Origin: Ectothiorhodospira shaposhnikovii
GTDB taxonomy: Bacteria; Pseudomonadota; Gammaproteobacteria; Ectothiorhodospirales; Ectothiorhodospiraceae
DNA: 48,677 bases
Direction of reading: 5' to 3'
Assembly: GCF_016584105.1 (NCBI RefSeq)
Contig: NZ_NRSM01000028.1
Span: 1-48,677, forward strand
Part shown: positions 40,846 through 48,677 of the stretch, piece by piece
Position numbering within the stretch: position 1 is the first letter of the stretch
Layout of the letters: every line of letters starts with the position of its first letter
The notes under the pieces: generated by a model
The model's input: only the letters and a program-made list of their open reading frames with translations
Told to the model about the DNA's origin: nothing
Database searches by the model: none
Made by a program: the position numbers and the translations under genes

Positions 40846-41724
40846 TCAGAGCGGGGTGGGCTCCGCCTCGGCGGGCGGGGTTTCACGGTAACTGAGTTCC
40901 AGCAGATGCACCCGGCGGTTATCGGCCCGCAACACCCGGACATGGAAACGATCGAAGCTCAGTTCCTCGCCGCGCTTGGGGACATGGCCGAAGCGATGGA
41001 TCACGAATCCGCCGATGGTGTCGAACTCGTCATCGCTGTAATCAGTATTGAAATAGGCGTTGAACTCCTCGATGGGCGTGAGGGCCTTCACCGTGAAGCG
41101 GCCATTGGCGTGGCGCAGGATGTGAGTGAGGAAGTCCTCGATGTCATGCTCGTCGTCGATCTCGCCGACGATCTGCTCCAGCACATCTTCGATGGTCACC
41201 AGCCCCGCCACGCCGCCGTACTCATCCACCACGATGGCCATGTGATTGCGGCTGTTGCGGAACTCCTTGAGCAGCACGTTCAGGCGCTTGCTCTCGGGCA
41301 CGAAGACGGCGGGGCGCAAGATGTCCTGCATGTCGAAGACCTCCCGACCGTCCTTCACGAAATAACGCAGCATGTCCTTGGCCAGCAGGATGCCCACCAC
41401 CTCGTCCCGGTCGTCACCGATCACTGGAAAGCGGGAATGGGCCGAATCGGCCAGGATGGCGACGATGTCGTCCAGGGCGGCATCCCGCCGCACCACATCC
41501 ATCTGCGCGCGGGGGATCATGATATCCCGCACCTGCATCTCGGAGACCTGCATCACCCCCTCGATCATGCCCAGGGCATCGGGATCGATGATCTGGCGCT
41601 GATGGGCGCCGCGCAGCAGTTCCACCAGTTGGGCGCGGTCCCTGGGCTCGGCCCCGGACAGGGCCAGGGTGAGACGTTCCACCCAACTACGGGCGGGAGG
41701 TTCGCTGGAGCGATCGGTATTCAT
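40846..41724 (-). CDS. corC: CorC/HlyC CBS-domain protein
   Basis: A 292-residue cytoplasmic protein with two CBS domains (VRDIMIPRAQMDVV, AIVVDEYGGVAGLVTIEDVLEQIVGEI) and a CorC_HlyC C-terminal domain (DEFDTIGGFVIHRFGHVP). Family members are linked to magnesium/cobalt efflux and bind adenine nucleotides. Unlike larger YfjD-type relatives it has no DUF21 membrane domain. Starts 21 nt after ybeY. Confidence 0.93.
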   Translation of the reverse strand: MNTDRSSEPPARSWVERLTLALSGAEPRDRAQLVELLRGAHQRQIIDPDALGMIEGVMQVSEMQVRDIMIPRAQMDVVRRDAALDDIVAILADSAHSRFPVIGDDRDEVVGILLAKDMLRYFVKDGREVFDMQDILRPAVFVPESKRLNVLLKEFRNSRNHMAIVVDEYGGVAGLVTIEDVLEQIVGEIDDEHDIEDFLTHILRHANGRFTVKALTPIEEFNAYFNTDYSDDEFDTIGGFVIHRFGHVPKRGEELSFDRFHVRVLRADNRRVHLLELSYRETPPAEAEPTPL

Positions 41725-41745
41725 GGGATGAGAGGTCGGAAGGAT

Positions 41746-42192
41746 TCAGTACGCATAGGGGTCTGCATGGCCCAATTCTGCCATGAGCAATGTTTCAATC
41801 GTCTCCATCACCTCGGCCTCGGCCTCTGACAGGTGATCGAAGCCGCGCAGGTGCAGTACACCGTGGATCACCATGTGCGCCCAGTGGCTCTGCACCGGCT
41901 TGCCCTGCTGCTCAGCCTCCCGGGCCACCACCGGGGCGCAGATCACCAGGTCTCCCAGGTGGGCCATCGGCACGTCCACCGGGGCCTCGAAGGGGAATGA
42001 CAGCACATTGGTGGGGCCGGACTTGCCCCGGTACTGATGATTGAGTTCGGCGCTTTCCGCCTCATCGGTGACGCGGATCAGCACCGCCCCCTCGCAGCCC
42101 TGGCAGGCCAGGTCCACCCAGCGACGAAAGCTCGCCGGTCCGGGTATCCCCTTGCGCGGCACCGCGTATTGCAATTGCACATCCCGGAACAT
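41746..42192 (-). CDS. ybeY: Endoribonuclease YbeY
   Basis: A 148-residue metalloprotein that matures 16S rRNA and takes part in ribosome quality control. The zinc-binding motif HGVLHLRGFDH has all three His; NHQYRGKSGPTNVLSFPFE is the other hallmark. ATG overlaps the phoH stop as TGATG. Confidence 0.95.
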   Translation of the reverse strand: MFRDVQLQYAVPRKGIPGPASFRRWVDLACQGCEGAVLIRVTDEAESAELNHQYRGKSGPTNVLSFPFEAPVDVPMAHLGDLVICAPVVAREAEQQGKPVQSHWAHMVIHGVLHLRGFDHLSEAEAEVMETIETLLMAELGHADPYAY

Positions 42193-43205
42193 CAGCGGTC
42201 CTTGCGAGACGATTCGCTCGCGTCATAGGCCTCGACGATGCGCTGCACCAGGGGATGGCGGACCACGTCCCGGGAGGTGAAGAAGGTGAAGCTGATACCC
42301 TTCACATCCTGCAGGATCTCGATCACGTGGCGTAGCCCCGACTGCCGGGGATTGGGCAGGTCCGTCTGGGTCACGTCACCGTTCACCACTGCGGTGGAAC
42401 CAAAGCCGATGCGTGTCAGGAACATTTTCATCTGCTCCGAGGTGGTATTCTGGGCCTCGTCCAGGATCACGAAGGCATCATTCAGGGTGCGGCCACGCAT
42501 GTAGGCCAGGGGGGCCACCTCGATGACGTTGCGCTCCATCAGCTTGGCCACCTTTTCAAAACCCAGCATCTCGTAGAGGGCGTCGTACATGGGCCGCAGA
42601 TAGGGGTCGATCTTCTGGGCCAGGTCCCCGGGCAAAAATCCCAGTCGCTCCCCGGCCTCCACCGCCGGACGCACCAGCACCAGGCGCCGCACCCGCTCCG
42701 TTTCCAGGGCCTCACAGGCGGCGGCCACGGCCAAGTAGGTCTTGCCCGTACCCGCCGGCCCGATGCCGAAGTTCAGGTCATGGGTGCGGATGTTGCGCAG
42801 GTAGCGGAGCTGGTTGGCCCCGCGACCCCGGATCACGCCCCGCTTGAGATGCAGCGGCGTTTCATCCTCGTCCGCCTTTTCCTCCCGTCGGGACAACAGG
42901 CGGTCAATCCCCGACGCCTGCAGATGCAGGTGGACGCGGGCGGGGTTGAGGGTCTCCTTCGCGGTGGCCCGGTAGAGATCCCGCAACAGCTCGGCGCCGG
43001 CCTGGGCCGGTTGCGGGTCACCGATCACGTTGAAGCGGGCACCCCGGTTGTTGATTTCCACGCCCAGGCGCTGCTCCATGAGCCGCAGATGCTCATCGAA
43101 CTGACCACAGAGATTTGCCAGGCGCAGGTTGTCGGCGGGCTCCAGGGACAGTTCCACTGTCACCGGGGAGGCCGCCACTTGAGAATCGGCAGGAGTTTCA
43201 GTCAA
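42192..43205 (-). CDS. ybeZ: PhoH-like ATPase (YbeZ)
   Basis: A 337-residue PhoH-family ATPase that works with YbeY. Walker A is GPAGTGKT (149-156) and Walker B VILDEAQN; the C-terminus has GDVTQTDLPNPRQSGL. An N-terminal KH-like region is followed by a charged linker RREEKADEDE. The gene follows miaB by 51 nt. Confidence 0.95.
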   Translation of the reverse strand: MTETPADSQVAASPVTVELSLEPADNLRLANLCGQFDEHLRLMEQRLGVEINNRGARFNVIGDPQPAQAGAELLRDLYRATAKETLNPARVHLHLQASGIDRLLSRREEKADEDETPLHLKRGVIRGRGANQLRYLRNIRTHDLNFGIGPAGTGKTYLAVAAACEALETERVRRLVLVRPAVEAGERLGFLPGDLAQKIDPYLRPMYDALYEMLGFEKVAKLMERNVIEVAPLAYMRGRTLNDAFVILDEAQNTTSEQMKMFLTRIGFGSTAVVNGDVTQTDLPNPRQSGLRHVIEILQDVKGISFTFFTSRDVVRHPLVQRIVEAYDASESSRKDR

Positions 43206-43256
43206 GGCAGGTTCAGGCCATCAAGGCAGGTTGTGTGTCCACGGAGTATAGCCTGA

Positions 43257-44627
43257 TCAGCCGCTCGCGGCGGCCTTCGGCATCGGTTCGGGTTGTTGCT
43301 CGTCAGGCACCCGTTCGCCCCGCAGTGAATGACTCAGGGCCTCGGTAATGCGCACCGGAACGAATTGTCCGATGCAGTCCGGATCCGCCGGGAAGTTCAC
43401 CACCCGGTTGTTGCCGGTGCGTCCCGCCATCCAGCGCGGATCCTTGCGGGACGGGCCTTCCACCAGTACCGACTCCACCTGCCCCACCATGGCTTCACTG
43501 ATGGCCTGGGCGGAGGCATTGATGGTGTCCTGCAGGTACTGCAGGCGTTGCTTCTTCACCGACAGGGGCACGTCATCCTCCATCACTGCCGCCGGGGTGC
43601 CGGGACGGCGACTGTAGATGAAGCTGAAGGACTGGTCAAAGCCGATGTCATGAATCAGTTTCATGGTGGCCTGGAAATCCGTCTCCGTTTCACCGGGGAA
43701 GCCGACGATGAAATCCGAAGACAGGCAGATGTCCGGCCGGGCCTCGCGGATGCGCCGGATCTTGGACTTGTACTCCAGGGCCGTATGTCCGCGCTTCATG
43801 GCCGCCAGTATCCGGTCCGAACCGCTTTGTACCGGCAGGTGCAGATGGCTGGCCAGCTGGGGCACCTCGGCGAAGGCGCGGATCAGGCTGTCGGAAAACT
43901 CCACCGGATGGGATGTGGTGAAGCGGATGCGATCGATCCCGTCCACCGCTGCCACATAGTGGATCAGCAGGGCCAGGTCGGCGATCTCGCCATCGTGCAT
44001 GCGTCCCCGGTAGGCGTTCACGTTCTGCCCCAGCAGGTTCACCTCCCGCACCCCCTGGGCCGCCAGCTGGGCCACTTCGGCCAGGACATCGTCGAAGGGC
44101 CGGCTGATCTCCTCACCCCGGGTATAGGGGACGACACAGTAAGTGCAGTACTTGCTGCACCCTTCCATGATGGACACAAACGCCGTGGGGCCGTTGGCCC
44201 GGGGTTCAGGCAGAGCGTCGAACTTCTCGATCTCGGGGAAGGACACGTCCACCACCGGATAGCGGCCACCCCGGGCGCTTTCCAGCATCTGGGGCAGCCG
44301 GTGCAGGGTCTGGGGGCCAAAAACCATGTCCACGAAGGGCGCGCGCTCCCGCAACAGATCCCCTTCCTGGCTGGCCACGCAACCGCCGACACCAATCACC
44401 ACGCCGGGGCGCTGTTCCTTGATGGCACGCCAACGCCCCAGCAGGGAAAAGACCTTTTCCTGAGCCTTTTCCCGAATGGAACAGGTGTTGAGCAGAAGCA
44501 CATCCGCGTCCATGGGATCGTCCGTCAACTCGCCCCCATGGGATTCACGCAGCACGTCCAGCATCTTGCCCGAGTCGTACTCGTTCATCTGGCAGCCGTG
44601 GGTCTGGATATAGATTTTGGTACGCAT
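43257..44627 (-). CDS. miaB: tRNA-2-methylthio-N6-dimethylallyladenosine synthase MiaB
   Basis: The 456-residue radical SAM methylthiotransferase that adds the methylthio group to A37. The auxiliary cluster uses C12, C49 and C83; the radical SAM cluster uses C157, C161 and C164 ([15 protein letters not shown]). A TRAM domain ends the protein ([18 protein letters not shown]). The last 15 residues are Pro/Glu/Ala-rich. Start at 44627 gives [15 protein letters not shown], the family start. Confidence 0.96.
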   Translation of the reverse strand: MRTKIYIQTHGCQMNEYDSGKMLDVLRESHGGELTDDPMDADVLLLNTCSIREKAQEKVFSLLGRWRAIKEQRPGVVIGVGGCVASQEGDLLRERAPFVDMVFGPQTLHRLPQMLESARGGRYPVVDVSFPEIEKFDALPEPRANGPTAFVSIMEGCSKYCTYCVVPYTRGEEISRPFDDVLAEVAQLAAQGVREVNLLGQNVNAYRGRMHDGEIADLALLIHYVAAVDGIDRIRFTTSHPVEFSDSLIRAFAEVPQLASHLHLPVQSGSDRILAAMKRGHTALEYKSKIRRIREARPDICLSSDFIVGFPGETETDFQATMKLIHDIGFDQSFSFIYSRRPGTPAAVMEDDVPLSVKKQRLQYLQDTINASAQAISEAMVGQVESVLVEGPSRKDPRWMAGRTGNNRVVNFPADPDCIGQFVPVRITEALSHSLRGERVPDEQQPEPMPKAAASG

Positions 44628-44682
44628 GGGGTGATTCTTGGGAGTCCGGTAAGGCAAAGCGAAATGAATGCCGCAGAACAAG

Positions 44683-44827
44683 CCCCTCCCCCCTTATGGG
44701 AGAGGGGTTGGGGTAAGGGGCAGGGTACCCGGCACCGGCATCAAGCCGGTGTCCGGCCTCCCCTCATCCCCTTCCCGTCTCCCACGGGTGGGAAAGGGAA
44801 GGGTTAAATAAACATAAACATAAAAAC
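44683..44827. repeat. REP-like palindromes and A-rich hexamers between ssb and miaB
   Basis: The 207-bp gap holds four elements: a CT/AG palindrome (44683-44707), a perfect 7-bp hairpin CACCGGC/GCCGGTG with a 5-base loop (44733-44751), a second CT/AG palindrome (44768-44803) and an ATAAAC-type repeat (44805-44827). The palindromes resemble those at 20585-20666. They follow the ssb stop on the minus strand and could stop or stabilise its message. Confidence 0.55.
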
Positions 44828-44834
44828 GTGGCAA

Positions 44835-45281
44835 TTAGAACGGAATATCGTCCTCGAAATCATCCTGCATCGGACGACTGGAAGAAGCCGGGGCCGGTGC
44901 CTGCCGGGGAGCGGGTCTGCCGCCATCGCCAGGATCATGACCGCCGCTGCGACCACCCAACATCTGCATTTCATTGACCACGATCTCGGTGGTATAGCGC
45001 TTGATGCCGTCCTTTTCCCATTCCCGGGTCTGCAGGCGCCCTTCCACATAGACCTGGGAGCCCTTGCGCAGGTATTCGCCGGCGATCTCTGCCAGACGCC
45101 CGAAGAACACCAGGCGGTGCCACTCGGTGCGCTCCGTCCAGTCATTGGTCTGTTTGTCCTTCCAGCGTTCCGCGGTAGCCAGGCTCACGTTGGCCACGGC
45201 GGCCCCACTGGGCATGTATTTCACATCCGGATCATTGCCCAGATTGCCGATGAGGATGACCTTGTTGATGCCTTTAGCCAT
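44835..45281 (-). CDS. ssb: Single-stranded DNA-binding protein
   Basis: A 148-residue SSB: an OB-fold ([41 protein letters not shown]), a Gly/Pro/Ala-rich linker and the acidic tail DDFEDDIPF that recruits partner proteins. ATG at 45281 follows GGGAG. It lies downstream of uvrA on the same strand, separated by 330 nt; in many gammaproteobacteria the two are divergent instead. Confidence 0.96.
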   Translation of the reverse strand: MAKGINKVILIGNLGNDPDVKYMPSGAAVANVSLATAERWKDKQTNDWTERTEWHRLVFFGRLAEIAGEYLRKGSQVYVEGRLQTREWEKDGIKRYTTEIVVNEMQMLGGRSGGHDPGDGGRPAPRQAPAPASSSRPMQDDFEDDIPF

Positions 45282-45482
45282 GAGACCGCTCCCGAAAACA
45301 GAAATCGTCCATTGTATCGTGATTGAGGGGGCAAGGCCGGAATTTATCCGCCCGCCCACCAGAGCATAGACCGTCCATGGGTCATGGGGAACAGGTCATG
45401 CTACTGTCCAGGCTCACCACCCCTCCCTTGCCGTGACTCAAGCAAGGAGGCTTGCCGCTACACCCGGAAAAGACTTACCGCC

Positions 45483-45550
45483 ACTCCCGCGAAAGCGGGA
45501 GTCCAGAACTTCACAGCCCGCGACAGGATTCCCGCTTTCGAGGGAATGAC
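45483..45550. repeat. Paired REP-like palindrome, 3' side of uvrA
   Basis: Two palindromes face each other: ACTCCCGC-GAAA-GCGGGAGT (45483-45502) and ATTCCC-N8-GGGAAT (45528-45547). The arms end in AGTCC and GGATT on the inside. The same type occurs at 48571-48632 on the other side of uvrA in the same orientation. Confidence 0.7.
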
Positions 45551-45607
45551 ATGCTGAGAGCCGTATAACGACCTGCTGAGAATCTAATGACATGCTGAGA
45601 GCCGTAT
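45545..45607. repeat. Tandem repeat of about 20 bp next to the uvrA stop
   Basis: A 22-bp unit beginning AATGACATGCTGAGAG occurs exactly at 45545-45566 and 45586-45607. A shortened, diverged copy (AACGACCTGCTGAGA) lies between them, so three copies run head to tail. Confidence 0.75.
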
Positions 45608-45611
45608 TCGG

Positions 45612-48449
45612 TCATCCAGTGGGATCCAGCGCCAGCATCGGTGCCAGAAACCGCCCCGTATGTGAGCGAGGCTCGGCGGCGATCTGCTCCGGCGTCCCCG
45701 TGGCGATGATCTCGCCGCCACCGGAACCTCCTTCCGGCCCCAGATCGATGAGCCAGTCCGCCGTCTTGATCACGTCCAGGTTGTGTTCGATCACCACCAC
45801 CGTGTTGCCATGGTCGCGCAGGCGGTGCAGCACCTTGAGCAATTGTTCCACATCGTGAAAATGCAGCCCGGTGGTGGGCTCGTCGAGGATGTAAAGGGTA
45901 CGACCGGTATCCCGCTTTGACAGTTCCCGCGCCAGCTTCACCCGCTGGGCCTCGCCACCGGACAGGGTGGTGGCATTCTGCCCCAACTGGATGTAGGACA
46001 GCCCCACATCCATCAGTGTTTCCAGCTTGCGCCGCAGTGCCGGCACCGCCTGGAAAAACTCCAGGGCATCCTCCACGGTCATTTCCAGCACTTCATGGAT
46101 GGTTTTGCCCTTGTAACGAATCTCCAGGGTCTCACGGTTGTAGCGTTTGCCCTTGCAGACATCACAGGGCACATAGACATCCGGCAGAAAATGCATCTCC
46201 ACCTTGATGACGCCGTCACCCTGACAGGCCTCGCAACGCCCGCCCTTCACGTTGAACGAGAAACGCCCCGGGGCATAGCCTCGTGAACGGGCCTCCGGTA
46301 CACCGGAGAACAGTTCGCGGATGGGCGTGAACAGGCCGGTGTAAGTGGCCGGATTGGAACGGGGTGTGCGACCGATGGGGCTCTGGTCGATGTCCACCAC
46401 CTTGTCAAAAAACTCTGCCCCTTCCAGTGCGGCATAAGGAGCCGGCTGTTCACCGGCACGATTGATGCGCAGGGCCATGAGGCGATACAGGGTATCGTTG
46501 ATCAGAGTGGACTTGCCGGAACCGGAAACGCCAGTGACACAGGTGAACAACCCCACCGGGATGAACAGATCCACATCACGCAGGTTGTTGCCGCTGGCGC
46601 CCCGGATGGCCAGTTGACGCTCCGGGTCCGCCGGATGCCGCCGGACGGGAACATCAATCCGGCGCTGCCCTGACAGGTACTGGCCGGTCAGGGAATCAGC
46701 GGCACGACTGATCTCCTCAGGGCTTCCCTGAGCCACGATGCGACCACCGTGACGACCGGCCCCGGGACCGATGTCCACCACATGATCCGCCCGGCGGATG
46801 GCATCTTCATCATGCTCCACCACGATCACCGTGTTGCCCAGATCCCGCAGATAGGTCAGGGTATTAAGCAGGCGTTCGTTGTCCCGCTGATGCAGACCGA
46901 TGGAAGGCTCGTCCAGGATGTACATGACACCCACCAACCCGGCACCGATCTGGGAGGCCAGCCGGATACGCTGGGCCTCACCTCCGGAGAGCGTATCCGC
47001 GGATCGGTCCAGGGTGAGGTAATCCAGTCCCACGTTCACCAGAAAATCCAGCCTGGCGACGATTTCCTTGACGACCTTGTCCGCAATCCTGCCCTGCTTG
47101 CCGGGCAGGGAAAGATCCTGGAAAAAGTGTCGGGCCGTCCCGATGGGCAGACGGGTCAACTCCGGCAACGAATGATTCCCGATGAACACATGTCGGGCGG
47201 CCCGGTTCAGGCGCGTTCCCCGACAATCCGGGCAAGGATGCATTGAGCGATACTTGGCCAGTTCCTCGCGCACGGCACTGGAATCCGTCTCCCGGTAACG
47301 TCGCTCCAGATTGGGGATGATCCCCTCAAAAGGGTGGGTGGAACGAGCGGTCCGCCCTCGTTCGTTCTGATATTCGAACTCGATACGCGTGCGACCGCTG
47401 CCATGGAGCACCACGTGGCGAATCGATACATCCAGAGATTGAAACGGTGCTTCGATATCGAAATCATAATGCCGCGCCAGACTCTGGATCATCTGGAAGT
47501 AATAGGCGTTGCGACGATCCCAGCCTCGCACCGCCCCACCGGCCAGACTCAGTTCCGGGTGGGCCACCACCCGCTCGGGGTCGAAGAACTGCTGCACGCC
47601 CAGACCGTCACAGGTGGAACAGGCGCCCACCGGATTGTTGAAGGAAAACAGCCTGGGTTCCAGTTCCTGAATGGCATAGCCGCAGACAGGGCAGGCAAAG
47701 CGGGAGGAAAACACCATCGGCGTCCGGTCCGGCTCATCCAGCCAGGCCACCAAGGCGATCCCCTCGGAGAGATTCAAGGCCGTTTCCAGGGATTCCGCCA
47801 GGCGCACGCGGACATCATCCCTCACTCGGAAACGATCCACCACCACCTCAATGGTGTGCTTGCGACGAGGTTCCAACTTGGGGGGATCATCCAGTTCCAC
47901 CAGTTCGCCATCGATACGGGCGCGCAGATAGCCCTGGGCTCGCAAGCCTTCGAGCACATTCTGGTGCTCACCCTTGCGCTCCTGGATAACGGGGGCCAGC
48001 AGCATGAGCTTCTCACCTTCGGGAAGCGCCATGACCTGATCCACCATCTGGCTCACGGTTTGGGCCTCAAGGCTGGTGTCGTGATCGGGGCAACGGGGAA
48101 TCCCGGCGCGGGCAAACAGCAAACGCAGGTAGTCGTAGATCTCGGTGATCGTCCCCACGGTGGAGCGCGGATTATGGGACGTGGTCTTCTGTTCGATGGA
48201 AATCGCGGGAGACAGGCCCTCGATATGATCCACATCCGGCTTTTCCATCACCGACAGGAATTGTCGGGCATAGGCGGACAGGGATTCCACATAGCGACGC
48301 TGTCCTTCGGCAAAGAGGGTGTCGAAGGCCAGGGAAGATTTGCCGGAACCGGATACTCCGGTAATGACGATCAGCCGATCCCGCGGCAGGGTCAGATCCA
48401 CATTCTGAAGGTTATGGGTGCGGGCACCGCGGATGAGGATATTTTCCAT
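45612..48449 (-). CDS. uvrA: UvrA, excinuclease ABC subunit A
   Basis: The 945-residue DNA damage-recognition ATPase of nucleotide excision repair. Two ABC modules are shown by GVSGSGKSS and GVSGSGKST Walker A loops and LSGGEAQRI and LSGGEAQRV signatures; zinc modules include CPVCGY, CSTC and CEACQGDG with CDVCKG. ATG at 48449 gives [14 protein letters not shown], the family start; an upstream ATG is not supported. No LexA box was recognised upstream. Confidence 0.97.
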   Translation of the reverse strand: MENILIRGARTHNLQNVDLTLPRDRLIVITGVSGSGKSSLAFDTLFAEGQRRYVESLSAYARQFLSVMEKPDVDHIEGLSPAISIEQKTTSHNPRSTVGTITEIYDYLRLLFARAGIPRCPDHDTSLEAQTVSQMVDQVMALPEGEKLMLLAPVIQERKGEHQNVLEGLRAQGYLRARIDGELVELDDPPKLEPRRKHTIEVVVDRFRVRDDVRVRLAESLETALNLSEGIALVAWLDEPDRTPMVFSSRFACPVCGYAIQELEPRLFSFNNPVGACSTCDGLGVQQFFDPERVVAHPELSLAGGAVRGWDRRNAYYFQMIQSLARHYDFDIEAPFQSLDVSIRHVVLHGSGRTRIEFEYQNERGRTARSTHPFEGIIPNLERRYRETDSSAVREELAKYRSMHPCPDCRGTRLNRAARHVFIGNHSLPELTRLPIGTARHFFQDLSLPGKQGRIADKVVKEIVARLDFLVNVGLDYLTLDRSADTLSGGEAQRIRLASQIGAGLVGVMYILDEPSIGLHQRDNERLLNTLTYLRDLGNTVIVVEHDEDAIRRADHVVDIGPGAGRHGGRIVAQGSPEEISRAADSLTGQYLSGQRRIDVPVRRHPADPERQLAIRGASGNNLRDVDLFIPVGLFTCVTGVSGSGKSTLINDTLYRLMALRINRAGEQPAPYAALEGAEFFDKVVDIDQSPIGRTPRSNPATYTGLFTPIRELFSGVPEARSRGYAPGRFSFNVKGGRCEACQGDGVIKVEMHFLPDVYVPCDVCKGKRYNRETLEIRYKGKTIHEVLEMTVEDALEFFQAVPALRRKLETLMDVGLSYIQLGQNATTLSGGEAQRVKLARELSKRDTGRTLYILDEPTTGLHFHDVEQLLKVLHRLRDHGNTVVVIEHNLDVIKTADWLIDLGPEGGSGGGEIIATGTPEQIAAEPRSHTGRFLAPMLALDPTG

Positions 48450-48677
48450 GGAACAGAGGCTCCCGAGTGGGTTGCCGGCGGGCAAACGGGCATTTTAGCA
48501 CTGAAAGCAAAGCCCTTGCCGTGAAAGCAAGGTCTTATTGTCGCTCCCTTACCTCATCCCCGTCGTCACGCCCGCGCAAGCGGGAGTCCATGGTTTTCTG
48601 CCCTGCCACTGGATTCCCGCGTTCGCGGGAATGACGGAGGGGGTGGGGGGCATGACGCGGGGTGCGGTAATGATGAG
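48450..48677. repeat. Upstream region of uvrA with paired REP-like palindrome
   Basis: CCCGC-GCAA-GCGGG (48571-48584) and the perfect palindrome ATTCCCGC-GTTC-GCGGGAAT (48613-48632) lie in the 228 bp upstream of uvrA. Both belong to the same family as 45483-45550. No further gene start is visible to the end of the window. Confidence 0.65.

Larger units (their letters stand above)
45282..45611. other. Intergenic region between uvrA and ssb
   Basis: A 330-bp gap without a gene. It should carry the ssb promoter; TACAAT on the minus strand about 30 bp upstream of ssb is a possible -10 without a good -35. The middle has a paired REP-like palindrome and the uvrA-proximal end a tandem repeat. No LexA (SOS) box was recognised. 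Confidence 0.55.

Noticed and set aside
45483..45607. CRISPR array
   Set aside because: The repeats are palindromic or directly abutting, without regular unique spacers or cas genes.
48450..48677. SOS box for uvrA
   Set aside because: No CTGT-N8-ACAG type sequence is visible upstream of uvrA or ssb.

Overview
The window is about 48.7 kb of GC-rich (roughly 60-65% by eye), densely coding chromosome from a gammaproteobacterium. Gene orders such as miaB-phoH-ybeY-corC-lnt, leuS-lptE-holA-nadD-rsfS-rlmH, maf-rng-yhdP-nit-tldD and purM-purN divergent from a DUF2066 gene/CDP-alcohol phosphatidyltransferase/hda are typical of that class. The codon use, the hda and rng types and the many short lipoproteins would fit the Chromatiales/Ectothiorhodospiraceae, but that narrower placement is inference. 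No rRNA, tRNA, CRISPR array or prophage was found.

Layout. (1) 1-454: the end of an IS3-type insertion sequence (orfA, left terminus at about 253) sitting inside a DUF2442 gene, of which only the 3' part survives. (2) 471-5799, minus strand: a complete branched-chain/HAAT-type ABC import operon livK-livH-livM-livG-livF. Its last gene encodes an unusual fusion of an N-terminal hemerythrin-like domain with the LivF ATPase. (3) 5899-9305: a large DUF1631 protein divergent from an HDOD signalling protein, with a promoter and a palindrome between them. (4) 9318-11823: acylphosphatase, a LysM lipoprotein, a DUF4398 lipoprotein, then divergently wrbA and a DUF2069 membrane protein. (5) 11833-18287: hda, a CDP-alcohol phosphatidyltransferase and DUF2066 on the minus strand; purM, purN, DUF3108 and a lipoamide-dehydrogenase-like flavoprotein on the plus strand. 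(6) 18310-20522: a non-flagellar MotA/ExbB-like plus MotB/OmpA-like pair. (7) 20719-24082: pmbA and tldD (TldD/TldE protease) with darP between them. (8) 22637-38408, minus strand: an almost uninterrupted run of 13 genes from leuS down to tldD covering tRNA charging, LPS assembly, DNA polymerase III delta, proline and NAD synthesis, ribosome maturation, Maf, RNase G, YhdP and a nitrilase-family enzyme. (9) 38758-44627: a YbeL-like zinc-ribbon protein, then the lnt-corC-ybeY-phoH-miaB cluster. (10) 44835-48449: ssb and uvrA in tandem, with uvrA flanked on both sides by the same type of paired REP-like palindrome and a short tandem repeat.

Most of the window is housekeeping. The parts that stand out are the hemerythrin-LivF fusion, whose hemerythrin-like half has lost part of its predicted iron-ligand set; the MotA/MotB-like pair with coiled-coil extensions; the flavoprotein with a Cys-Cys variant of the redox motif that overlaps a DUF3108 gene; and the repeats around uvrA and ssb. 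Nothing in the window can be called a new defence or mobile system with confidence; the hemerythrin-ABC importer is the best candidate for undescribed biology.
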